Shown piece after piece: positions 1 through 6,581 of a stretch of 30,039 nt of DNA (position 1 is the first letter of the stretch; each line of letters starts with the position of its first letter). Under the pieces are notes generated by a model. The model made no database searches. It was not told the origin of the DNA and saw only the letters and a list, made by a program, of their open reading frames with translations. Origin of the DNA: JAAZDN01 sp964440875 (GTDB lineage: Bacteria; Bacillota_I; Bacilli_A; Erysipelotrichales; Erysipelotrichaceae); assembly GCA_964440875.1 (NCBI GenBank), contig CAYTTS010000007.1, forward strand, positions 1 through 30,039, written 5' to 3'. A program made the position numbers and the translations under genes.

Positions 1-216
1 ACATTTAGACACTTTTATCCATATGAAGAAAAATACTCTTGGTGGAGTTATCGTACAAAAGCAAGAGAACGTAATATCGGATGGAGAATTGACTACTTTG
101 TCGTTAGTGAAGACTTAGAAGAAACTATTAAAGATAGTATTATAAATGATGATATTTTAGGAAGTGATCACTGTCCTGTAACACTGATATTACATGATGA
201 TCACTTAGACTTTTAG
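1..216 (+). CDS. Exodeoxyribonuclease III, C-terminal end (partial)
   Basis: The window opens inside this gene, in frame 1, and the frame stays open to a TAG at 214-216. The 71 visible residues carry the C-terminal signature of the ExoIII/AP-endonuclease family: a YSWWSYR segment, then NIGWRIDYF, and finally GSDHCPV, where the Asp-His pair is part of the catalytic site. The family removes abasic sites and 3' blocks in base-excision repair, in the cytoplasm. The stop overlaps the AGGAGG ribosome binding site of pepT (215-220), so the two genes are probably co-transcribed. The N-terminal part lies outside the window, so the exact symbol (xth or exoA) cannot be chosen. Confidence 0.9.
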   Translation, partial: TFRHFYPYEEKYSWWSYRTKARERNIGWRIDYFVVSEDLEETIKDSIINDDILGSDHCPVTLILHDDHLDF

Positions 217-226
217 GAGGTATTTT

Positions 227-1435
227 ATGTTAGTAGAAAGATTTTTAAAGTATGTTAGTTTTGATACTCAGTCAGATCCAAAGAGTGAGAGTATCCCAAG
301 TACAGAGAAACAAAAATTACTTGGAGAGTATCTAGTTGAAGAGCTTCAGTCTTTAGGTGTAGACAACGCTCATATGTCAGAGTATGGATATGTTTACGCT
401 AGAATCAAAGGAAATGTTGAAAACACCCCTACAGTCGGCTTTGTGGCTCATATGGACACTTCATTTGACTTTAGTGGTAAAGATGTTGTCACTAGAACTA
501 TTGAAAATTATGATGGATTAGATATAATGTTAAATGATAGCCTAAGTACTAAAGTAGATGTTTTCCCCTTTTTAAAAGATTTAAAAGGAAAAACACTAAT
601 AGTTACGGACGGAAATACCTTACTAGGTGCAGATGATAAGGCAGGTATTGCCGAGATAATGACTTTAGTTGACTATCTAGTGAATAATGATCTAAAACAT
701 GGAGATGTTGCCATTTGTTTTACACCAGATGAGGAAATTGGTCGTGGAACTGAAAAGTTTGATTTAGAGAAATTCAATGCTGACTTTGCCTATACTGCGG
801 ATGGTGGAAAAGTTGGAAGTATTGAGTTTGAAAACTTTAATGCGGCAGATGCTGATATCACTATTAATGGTGTTAGTATTCACCCAGGTGACTCCAAAGG
901 AAAGATGATCAACGCACTAAATATCGCAATGGAATATCATAATCTATTACATACACAAATGCGACCAGAGTACACAGATGATTATGAAGGCTTCTATCAC
1001 TTACATGAGATGAGTGGAGATGTCAGTGAAACTAAACTTGCTTACATACTTAGAAACCACAGTAAAGAAGAGTTTGAGTTTCAAAAAAATATGATGAACT
1101 TAGCACAAGAGTTCATTAATAGAAAATATAATAAAGACTTAGTAGAAGTTGTTCTTACTGATTCTTATTATAATATGGCTTCATTCTTTGAAGATAAGAA
1201 ATACATTATCGATATTGCAACACAGGCAATAGAAGAAGCTGGCTTAACTGCTGTAAGTTTACCAATACGCGGTGGAACAGATGGCGCGGTATTAACTTAC
1301 AAAGGTTTACCTTGTCCTAATTTAGGTACTGGTGGTTACAATTACCACGGTCCTCATGAATTAGCTGTAGTAGAAGAAATGCACGAAAGTGTAGAAGTAT
1401 TAAAAAATATTGTAAAAATAGTGGGAGAGAAATAA
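227..1435 (+). CDS. pepT: Peptidase T (tripeptide aminopeptidase, M20B)
   Basis: A 402-residue zinc peptidase that removes the N-terminal residue from tripeptides in the cytoplasm, the last stage of peptide use. The M20 metal-binding motifs are all visible: AHMDTS (H75, D77), LLGADDKAG (bridging Asp about 136), the catalytic pair in TPDEEIG (E169, E170), TADGG (D192) and NYHGPHE (H374). Length and motif spacing match PepT (about 405-410 residues). An AGGAGG at 215-220 sits 6 nt before the ATG, which fixes the start. The stop TAA shares its last A with the start of the next gene (TAATG), pointing to translational coupling with the flavodiiron protein. No sign of truncation. Confidence 0.95.
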   Translation: MLVERFLKYVSFDTQSDPKSESIPSTEKQKLLGEYLVEELQSLGVDNAHMSEYGYVYARIKGNVENTPTVGFVAHMDTSFDFSGKDVVTRTIENYDGLDIMLNDSLSTKVDVFPFLKDLKGKTLIVTDGNTLLGADDKAGIAEIMTLVDYLVNNDLKHGDVAICFTPDEEIGRGTEKFDLEKFNADFAYTADGGKVGSIEFENFNAADADITINGVSIHPGDSKGKMINALNIAMEYHNLLHTQMRPEYTDDYEGFYHLHEMSGDVSETKLAYILRNHSKEEFEFQKNMMNLAQEFINRKYNKDLVEVVLTDSYYNMASFFEDKKYIIDIATQAIEEAGLTAVSLPIRGGTDGAVLTYKGLPCPNLGTGGYNYHGPHELAVVEEMHESVEVLKNIVKIVGEK

Positions 1436-2622
1436 TGGATTATTTAAAATTAAAAGATGATTTTTATTGGATCGGAACGAAAGATTACGGTCTAAAAACA
1501 TTTGATATTATTATGACGACAGAGTTTGGTTCAACATACAACTCATATTTATTAGAGGGTAGTGAAGCTATAGCGATCTTCGATACAACGAAAATTGCCT
1601 TTGCGGATGACTTCATTAACACAATCAACCAAATTACAGATGTCAATAAAGTAAAATACTTAATTATTAGCCATACTGAACCAGACCATTCAGGTATGAT
1701 TACTAAATTATTAGAAGTACACCCTGATATTGTTGTTGTAGGAACACAAATCGCAATTAACTTCTTAAAAGAAATTACAAATAAAGACTTTGAACATATC
1801 GCAGTAAAAACAGGAGAAACTTTATCACTTGGAAATTATGAATTAGAGTTCGCAGTACTACCTCAACTGCACTGGCCAGATACAATGTACACATACATTA
1901 AAGAATTAAAAACTGTAATTACATGTGACTCATTTGGAGCACACTACTGTAGTGAAGATATGTTATTAAGTAACTTAGAAAATAGAGAAGGTTACCATGA
2001 AGCACGTAAATACTATTACGATGTTATCTTAGGACCATTCAACTCATTTATGCGTAATGGAATTAAGTTTGTTGAAGAAAGAGATATCGATATGATCGCT
2101 GTTGGACATGGACCAATCATCGACACTGATATTGATGAACTTTTAGAAACATATAAGGGATGGGCTCAAGAAGTACCACGTGTTGATAAAGTTGTTATCG
2201 GCTACGTAAGTGCTTATGGATTTACTAAAGTAATGGCTGAAGCTCTTGCCGAAGAACTTCCAAAATATGGACTAGCAACTGAGCTATATGACTTAGAAGT
2301 TGATGATTTCGCAGTTGTACAAGAAAGCTTAAAGAGTGCTAAAGGATTATTAGTTGGATCACCAACAATACTAGCAGATGCAGTATTCCCAACTTATGAC
2401 TTCTTAGCAAGACTATTCCCAGTTACACACCACTACATTAAATCTAGTGCCTTTGGATCATTTGGATGGTCTGGAGAAGCAGCAGGAAACTTAATTGGAC
2501 GTATGCAACAATTAAGAATGAAAACTATCCCTGGCTACCGCGCTAAATTTAACCCTTCAGAAACAGAATTAGAAGGATTAAGCGAGTGGGCAAAAGAATT
2601 CGCAGAACACGTATTAGGATAA
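1435..2622 (+). CDS. Flavodiiron protein (A-type, O2/NO reductase)
   Basis: A 395-residue flavodiiron protein. The N-terminal metallo-beta-lactamase-like domain (1-250) carries the diiron ligands H80-x-E82-x-D84-H85 (HTEPDHSG), H146 (QLHWPD), D165 (CDSFGAHY) and H225 (GHGPI). The C-terminal flavodoxin domain (about 253-395) has the FMN-binding segments GYVSAYGFT, GSPTILADAVFP and FGSFGWSGEA. Family members reduce O2 to water or NO to N2O in the cytoplasm, using electrons from rubredoxin or an NADH reductase; which substrate is used cannot be read from the sequence. No rubredoxin domain is fused and none is nearby. It begins in a 1-nt overlap with pepT and ends just before a strong hairpin terminator. 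An anaerobic or microaerophilic host is a reasonable inference. Confidence 0.93.
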   Translation: MDYLKLKDDFYWIGTKDYGLKTFDIIMTTEFGSTYNSYLLEGSEAIAIFDTTKIAFADDFINTINQITDVNKVKYLIISHTEPDHSGMITKLLEVHPDIVVVGTQIAINFLKEITNKDFEHIAVKTGETLSLGNYELEFAVLPQLHWPDTMYTYIKELKTVITCDSFGAHYCSEDMLLSNLENREGYHEARKYYYDVILGPFNSFMRNGIKFVEERDIDMIAVGHGPIIDTDIDELLETYKGWAQEVPRVDKVVIGYVSAYGFTKVMAEALAEELPKYGLATELYDLEVDDFAVVQESLKSAKGLLVGSPTILADAVFPTYDFLARLFPVTHHYIKSSAFGSFGWSGEAAGNLIGRMQQLRMKTIPGYRAKFNPSETELEGLSEWAKEFAEHVLG

Positions 2623-2630
2623 AGCATATT

Positions 2631-2666
2631 AAAAGCATTATTTATTAAATTAAATAATGCTTTTTT
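2631..2666. terminator. Bidirectional intrinsic terminator between the flavodiiron and surface-protein genes
   Basis: A perfect 14-bp stem (2631-2644 with 2651-2664) closes a 6-nt loop and runs into six T on the + strand; the minus side has a T4 run. It sits between two convergent genes, whose stop codons are at 2622 and 2671, and can serve both. Confidence 0.9.
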
Positions 2667-2670
2667 AATA

Positions 2671-3065
2671 CTATTTTCTTACTTTTCTTCTCTTTAATAA
2701 GACTATACTTAAAACTGACACAAAAATTACTATTACTAATAAACCACTAATGTCACTAATGCCTGTATCAACAACTTTAGAACTACTCTCTTTGTGTACT
2801 TGATTACTACTATCATTAGGCTTCACTTTCTCATAAACCGCAGTATAAACTCTATTACTATCAGAAAGCGTTACTTTAGTATTTGCACTATATATAATAT
2901 CCTCACTAAGCCAACCAACAAATGTATATCCTTTAATATGCTCAGGATTTGGCAAAGTATACTCACTACCATAATCAAGACTTAATGTTTCAAACAGTGC
3001 CTCATTATCTTTATTAATAAAACTTACATCATACTGATTCACTTCATATACCCCAACAAAACTAA
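2671..3065 (-). CDS. Surface protein fragment 3: InlB-B-like repeat and C-terminal membrane anchor
   Basis: The C-terminal piece after the gap. NQYDVSFINKDNEALF...GYTFVGW...YTAVYEK is an InlB B-repeat/Listeria-Bacteroides-type repeat (Flg_new family pattern). It is followed by a polar Ser/Asn linker, VVDTG, about 18 hydrophobic residues (LLVIVIFVSVLSIVLL) and KRRKVRK. A T-G dipeptide before a hydrophobic span and a basic tail is the layout of a sortase sorting signal, but the motif is not LPXTG, so a plain C-terminal membrane anchor is equally possible. It joins in frame to fragment 2 if the duplicated 55 bases are merged. Confidence 0.7.
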
Positions 3066-3165
3066 NNNNNNNNNNNNNNNNNNNNNNNNNNNNNNNNNNN
3101 NNNNNNNNNNNNNNNNNNNNNNNNNNNNNNNNNNNNNNNNNNNNNNNNNNNNNNNNNNNNNNNNN
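3066..3165. other. Assembly gap (100 N) with identical 55-base flanks
   Basis: Exactly 100 N. The 55 bases left of the gap (3011-3065) are identical to the 55 bases right of it (3166-3220). This is what a scaffolder leaves when two contigs share a terminal k-mer. The true distance may be -55, giving an intact reading frame, or the gap may hide extra copies of a tandem repeat. Confidence 0.95.
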
Positions 3166-3980
3166 TTATTAATAAAACTTACATCATACTGATTCACTTC
3201 ATATACCCCAACAAAACTAACTTTATAAGTTTTAGCTACATAGCCCGCATGAAAGTAAACATTGTGTTCTGGCATTATAAAATCATCATTTACAAAATAA
3301 CTCTTACCATTATAGTACCAATCAGTAAATATATAATCAGGATACACTGGCCCAGTTTTAATTTTAAATACATCACCAAAGTTATATTGAGCTGTAGCAC
3401 TACTATCATTAGAATACACTACAACTGATGTCTTAGGCTTTACATATGTACCTAAATGATTTGGATTATAAGGATCATAGCCATTCATAAATTCATCATT
3501 ACCTTTATATTTAATACGAGGGTTTTCACGCATAACCCAACCAGATCCATATTCTGAAGAATTGATATTTGTATCTAGTTTAGTGCGATCAAAGTTGTAA
3601 ATAGGATTATTAATTACAATTTCTCTAAAGTGTGCACCTTTAAACATTCCGTCATTATTCAAATTTTCATTAAAGAAAAACTTTTCTTTTAAATTCAGTT
3701 TCCTTAGTGATTGATTACCCGCAAACATCATTTCCATCGTTTCCACCTTGCCGGTGTCAAAGCTATCTCCAAGATCTAAAGTTTCAAGCTTTGTCATTTC
3801 TTTAAACATCGAATGCATATCAATAACATTACTTGTATCAAAATTATCACCCAGCTTTAAATTAACTATACTTGTCATCCCTAAAAACATTTGTCTCATA
3901 TTAGAAACTTTCGATGTGTTGAATAAGTCCCCTATATCTAAAGTTTTAATGCTTTTTAGATCAGCAAATAAAGCTGGCAT
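3166..3980 (-). CDS. Surface protein fragment 2: remaining BspA/DUF285 repeats to the gap
   Basis: This frame picks up the fifth 27-residue repeat at MPALFADLKSIKTLDIGDL and carries three more (FNTSKVSNMRQMF; FDTSNVIDMHSMF; FDTGKVETMEMMF). A non-repeat region follows (GWVMRENPRIKYKGNDEFMNG is part of the usual BspA-type end), then an InlB-B-like stretch (FTDWYYNGK, then YKVSFVGVYEV) that runs into the N gap at 3165. ATG 3980 is an internal methionine of the repeat and has no ribosome binding site, so it is not a real start. Confidence 0.65.
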
Positions 3981-4759
3981 ATATATATTACTTTACTCGT
4001 ATTAAAAAGATTTTCCAAATCTAAACTTTCTAGGCTTGTCATTCCAGCAAACACCGAAGACATATTAACTACATTTGAAGTATCAAACTTATCACCTAAA
4101 TCAAGTTGTTTAAGCTTAGATAAGCCTTCAAACATCGATGACATATCCTCAACATTAGAAGTATTAAAATTATTTCCAAGTCTCAATGTTTCCAATTCAC
4201 TTAAACTAGCAAACATCGCCTGCATATTAGTAACTTGTGATGTATTAAAATTATCACCTAAATCAAGTGATTCTAGACAGTAGTTTAAATTAAACATCCA
4301 ACTCATATCTCTTATTTCACTAACATCGACATTACCAATCTTAATTTTAATTACAGAAAGACTTTGAAAATTAAAGATATCTCTAACATTAGCAATAAGC
4401 ACCTTATCTTCCGGCAGTAAACTACTACCGATAGTTATTGATCTTAGTTTTATATTGAAATTCTTTTGAAATGAATTTTCTAATCTAATAATTGCCTGAT
4501 TGGTCCTAAAAACTCCACCTGAAATATCCAGATGACCGTTATCATATAAAGTATACTTAGGATTTTTCGCATTTGGATATTGATTATTTTCATCCTTATC
4601 AGTAATCTCTCCCTGAGTAATAATAGTTGTCGAATCCTCTATTTCAGATTTATCAATATCAGCACACATTGGATTACTTTTTAAAACTTCTTTTTCACTT
4701 GCATAAATACTTATTAAATTACTCGTAAATAATAGTAAACAGGCAACACTTAAAAACAT
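3956..4759 (-). CDS. Surface protein fragment 1: signal region and first BspA/DUF285 repeats
   Basis: The 267-residue N-terminal open frame. Residues 1-20 are hydrophobic (MFLSVACLLLFTS, then IYAS), as in a secretion signal, but the frame has no good ribosome binding site of its own: the GGGAGG at 4775-4780 lies 15 nt upstream and serves ATG 4769 in another frame. Repeats of 27 residues begin near residue 140 (VDVSEIRDMSWMF; FNTSQVTNMQAMF; FNTSNVEDMSSMF; FDTSNVVNMSSVF; FNTSKV). The fifth is cut off after FNTSKV, where the frame leaves the repeat pattern and ends in IYICQLYLLI. That is the (AT)5 break. Confidence 0.7.
   Translation of the reverse strand: MFLSVACLLLFTSNLISIYASEKEVLKSNPMCADIDKSEIEDSTTIITQGEITDKDENNQYPNAKNPKYTLYDNGHLDISGGVFRTNQAIIRLENSFQKNFNIKLRSITIGSSLLPEDKVLIANVRDIFNFQSLSVIKIKIGNVDVSEIRDMSWMFNLNYCLESLDLGDNFNTSQVTNMQAMFASLSELETLRLGNNFNTSNVEDMSSMFEGLSKLKQLDLGDKFDTSNVVNMSSVFAGMTSLESLDLENLFNTSKVIYICQLYLLI
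3979..3988. repeat. (AT)5 tract at a frame break in the surface-protein gene
   Basis: Five AT units lie inside codons of the fifth 27-residue repeat. With four units the protein would read FNTSKV-IY-MPALFADLKS, which keeps the 27-residue period exactly. With five the frame shifts and stops about 10 codons later. Confidence 0.85.
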
Positions 4760-4766
4760 TTTTTTT
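4759..4766. repeat. A8 tract immediately after the start codon of the surface-protein gene
   Basis: Minus-strand reading gives ATG followed by eight A and then TG. As written, translation from ATG 4769 yields only 16 codons (MKKNVFKCCLFTIIYE, stop). With seven A it would read MKKMFLSVACLLLFTS, a classic signal-peptide start that continues into the repeat protein. Confidence 0.85.
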
Positions 4767-4903
4767 CATAAGTACCTCCCTTTTCAATATTGTAACTTAA
4801 AGTGTGATACTTTGTATAAAATGTGCCCGCTTTCACAAGTGATTATTAAATGAGAGCACAAACAATTAAAATTATACTTTTATGACTTATTATATTTATC
4901 TAT

Positions 4904-4932
4904 TTTACTTAAAGACCTTACTAAGGTATAAT
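4904..4932 (+). promoter_or_regulatory. ssrA promoter
   Basis: TTTACT (4904-4909), 17-nt spacer, TATAAT (4927-4932); the mature tmRNA 5' end follows 9 nt later. Confidence 0.75.
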
Positions 4933-4940
4933 ACTTCTAC

Positions 4941-5299
4941 GGGGATGTCATGGTTTCGACAGGAGTAAGTTTGATTTGCAAGGCAGTGGGTGATTACCTA
5001 CAATCAAAACAAATAACTGGAAACAGAAATTATAACAACGCGGTGGCTTACGCTGCCTAATAGAGTCTAAAAAAAGACTTGCGCGCGACTAAACGATTTG
5101 TCATTGGTTGTTTAACTCGCGTCAAAAACAATGACTACACTTGATCTAATCTAGGAGATCTTGTGGACACTTAACTAGATAAACCAGTACTGTATCTTGT
5201 CTGTCAGTAACAATGCTGGTAAATATGACAGAATAAACTGTAGGCTTGTAAATGTGGGACTACTTCTGGACAGGGGTTCGACTCCCCTCATCTCCACCA
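4941..5299 (+). ncRNA. ssrA: tmRNA (transfer-messenger RNA)
   Basis: A 359-nt one-piece tmRNA. It rescues stalled ribosomes: alanylated, it enters the A site and then templates a degradation tag. The 5' end GGGGATGTCATGGTTTCGACAGG and the 3' end GGGGTTCGACTCCCCTCATCTCCACCA form the acceptor and T arm with an encoded CCA. The tag frame begins at GGA (5019), just after AAATAACT, and reads GNRNYNNAVAYAA followed by TAA TAG (5058-5063); with the tRNA-carried alanine the tag would be A-GNRNYNNAVAYAA. The resume codon is inferred from the usual placement after an A-rich stretch. The tag ends AYAA, not the commoner ALAA. It has its own promoter and terminator. Confidence 0.97.
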
Positions 5300-5311
5300 A
5301 ATTAATAATTC

Positions 5312-5345
5312 AACACTCATTTATTTATAGATGAGTGTTTTTATT
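5312..5345 (+). terminator. ssrA terminator
   Basis: AACACTCAT (5312-5320) pairs with ATGAGTGTT (5331-5339) around a 10-nt AT-rich loop, followed by a T-rich run. Confidence 0.85.
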
Positions 5346-5420
5346 TATCACAAACCACAAATGTTATCTGTAATTGTTAAAGACAATTATTTTAAGAGTT
5401 TAGAATATTATTATAAAATA

Positions 5421-5460
5421 AAAATGAAGTTCTGTATTTCATACAGAACTTCATTTTTTT
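5421..5460. terminator. Terminator of the coiled-coil protein gene
   Basis: A perfect 17-bp stem (5421-5437 with 5441-5457) around a 3-nt loop, with T-runs on both strands. It lies just past the minus-strand stop at 5465. Nothing else is visible in the 75 bases between this and the ssrA terminator. Confidence 0.9.
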
Positions 5461-5464
5461 CATA

Positions 5465-5929
5465 TTATAATTTTGTTTTTACTTTATCAATGAATGCTTT
5501 TGTTTTTGCTTTAAAGATTTCAAATTCTTCTTCAAATATATATGATTCATTTTCAATGTAATCTTTTAAGTCTTCCATACCTAGATGAGCATCAATCTTA
5601 GCTCTATCAAGTTTTTCTTTTGTGGCATCTAATCGTGCTTCCATTTTAGAAACTGACATAGCTAAATCTTCTCTTAATTCAGCACTTTCATTTGCTACAT
5701 TATCCTCTAAGTCATCTTTACCTAGAGTAAACTGAACCTTAGCATCATCAAACTTAGCCCTTGCTTTATCAAAAGCAGCTTCTAATTTAACAAGATCAAT
5801 TGCTAATTTCTCTTCAGATAAACCTTTTGCATTGTCAAAGGCATCTTTCAAATCTTTTTGAGCTAAATGTAATTGTACTCTCGCATCATCAAATTTTTGC
5901 TCAATCATTTCTAACTTATCATTTTTCAT
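5465..5929 (-). CDS. Coiled-coil protein of three 47-residue repeats, function unknown
   Basis: I do not recognise the family. With the start at ATG 5929, which has AAAGGA 8 nt upstream (the ATG 9 nt earlier overlaps that site and is less likely), the product has 154 residues and is almost wholly charged and helical. It consists of three back-to-back repeats of 47 residues: KFDDARVQLHLAQKDLKDAF..., KFDDAKVQFTLGKDDLEDNV..., KLDRAKIDAHLGMEDLKDYI.... Each begins K-[FL]-D-x-[AR]-[RK] and has a D/E-D-L-[KE]-D turn near position 15. There is no signal peptide, membrane span or cysteine. It probably forms a helical bundle or coiled coil in the cytoplasm. It has its own strong terminator, so it is likely a single-gene unit. 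Confidence 0.8.
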   Translation of the reverse strand: MKNDKLEMIEQKFDDARVQLHLAQKDLKDAFDNAKGLSEEKLAIDLVKLEAAFDKARAKFDDAKVQFTLGKDDLEDNVANESAELREDLAMSVSKMEARLDATKEKLDRAKIDAHLGMEDLKDYIENESYIFEEEFEIFKAKTKAFIDKVKTKL

Positions 5930-6001
5930 AAATACCATCCTTTCTTATCTCACTACTATTATATCACTCTCATAATGATTTAAGGATTATATGAATATTT
6001 T

Positions 6002-6502
6002 TTAATTAATACTTATTGTTCTTTTTATCGCTTCTAATTCATCTTCATCATGATCAATACAAAAAGCAATGAAATCTTTTTCTTTAGGAATCTTGTTATA
6101 GACTTCTGTTTTCTTAAATTTTGACATGGCTCTTTCAGCATACTTTAGTAGTGAATCAGTATTAGGGTCTAAAACAACATCAAACAATTCCTTGATTTTA
6201 GCCTCGTAAATAAATTCAATACTAACAAAGTTTTGATACTTCCAATCACCAGGATTATAGCGAAGGCGATTCACTTGATCAACATCTTTATAATATTCAG
6301 AATACTCCCCTGATTTATATTCATCTAACTTTTTATTAAACTCAGCTTCAGTATTAAAACTCAAATAAATACCATATGTATCAGGATTAACATCAAAAGC
6401 AAAAGCATAAAACTTTTCATTAGGATTCTTCTCTAAAAACTCTATAACTTCTTCACATGTAAATGTAACTATATGGTCAATAAACCCCTCTTGCTTACTC
6501 AT
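6002..6502 (-). CDS. DUF4303-like protein
   Basis: A 166-residue soluble acidic protein. The block KFYAFAFDVNPDTYGIYLSFNTEAEF followed later by LRYNPGDWKYQNF resembles DUF4303, a family of unknown function that often turns up near polymorphic-toxin immunity genes; assignment is from memory of the pattern only. A GAGGGG site precedes the ATG by 7 nt. No toxin gene is adjacent. It lies 63 nt downstream of its minus-strand neighbour's terminator side and 64 nt upstream of the coiled-coil gene. No cysteines or membrane spans stand out. Confidence 0.7.
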   Translation of the reverse strand: MSKQEGFIDHIVTFTCEEVIEFLEKNPNEKFYAFAFDVNPDTYGIYLSFNTEAEFNKKLDEYKSGEYSEYYKDVDQVNRLRYNPGDWKYQNFVSIEFIYEAKIKELFDVVLDPNTDSLLKYAERAMSKFKKTEVYNKIPKEKDFIAFCIDHDEDELEAIKRTISIN

Positions 6503-6542
6503 TATAACCCCTCAATTCTAGATTAATTTTAACATATATAAT

Positions 6543-6575
6543 AAAAAACTCTAGATTAAATTACTTAATCTAGAG
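6543..6575 (-). terminator. Terminator of the C39-like peptidase gene
   Basis: CTCTAGATTAA (6549-6559) pairs with TTAATCTAGAG (6565-6575) around a 5-nt loop; on the minus strand it is followed by a T6 run. Confidence 0.85.
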
Positions 6576-6581
6576 CTCTTG

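Larger units (their letters stand above)
2671..4769 (-). pseudogene. BspA-type repeat surface protein gene, interrupted (two frameshifts plus assembly gap)
   Basis: I read this as one gene. From the 5' end: a GGGAGG site (4775-4780) 5 nt before ATG 4769; a signal-peptide-like hydrophobic stretch (MFLSVACLLLFTS...) and a unique region; eight repeats of exactly 27 residues of the BspA/DUF285 type (pattern F-[ND]-T-S-x-V-x-x-M-x-x-M-F...L-x-L); a spacer; one or more InlB-B-like repeats (V-S-F...G-Y-T-F-V-G-W); a Ser-rich linker; VVDTG; a membrane span; and a RRK tail. The frame breaks at an A8 tract by the start codon, at an (AT)5 tract, and at the N gap. Correcting -1 in A8, -2 in (AT)5 and collapsing the duplicated gap flanks restores one open frame. 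It may be phase-variable, a true pseudogene, or hit by assembly errors. Family members are cell-surface adhesins; the ligand is unknown. Fragments are listed separately. Confidence 0.75.

Noticed and set aside
2794..2985. Plus-strand frame in the 3' part of the surface-protein gene
   Set aside because: Antisense shadow without ribosome binding site or family resemblance; the minus strand has a clear repeat and anchor.
5346..5420. Small gene between ssrA and the coiled-coil protein gene
   Set aside because: A frame crosses it but has no ribosome binding site and runs through the terminator and antisense into the next gene.
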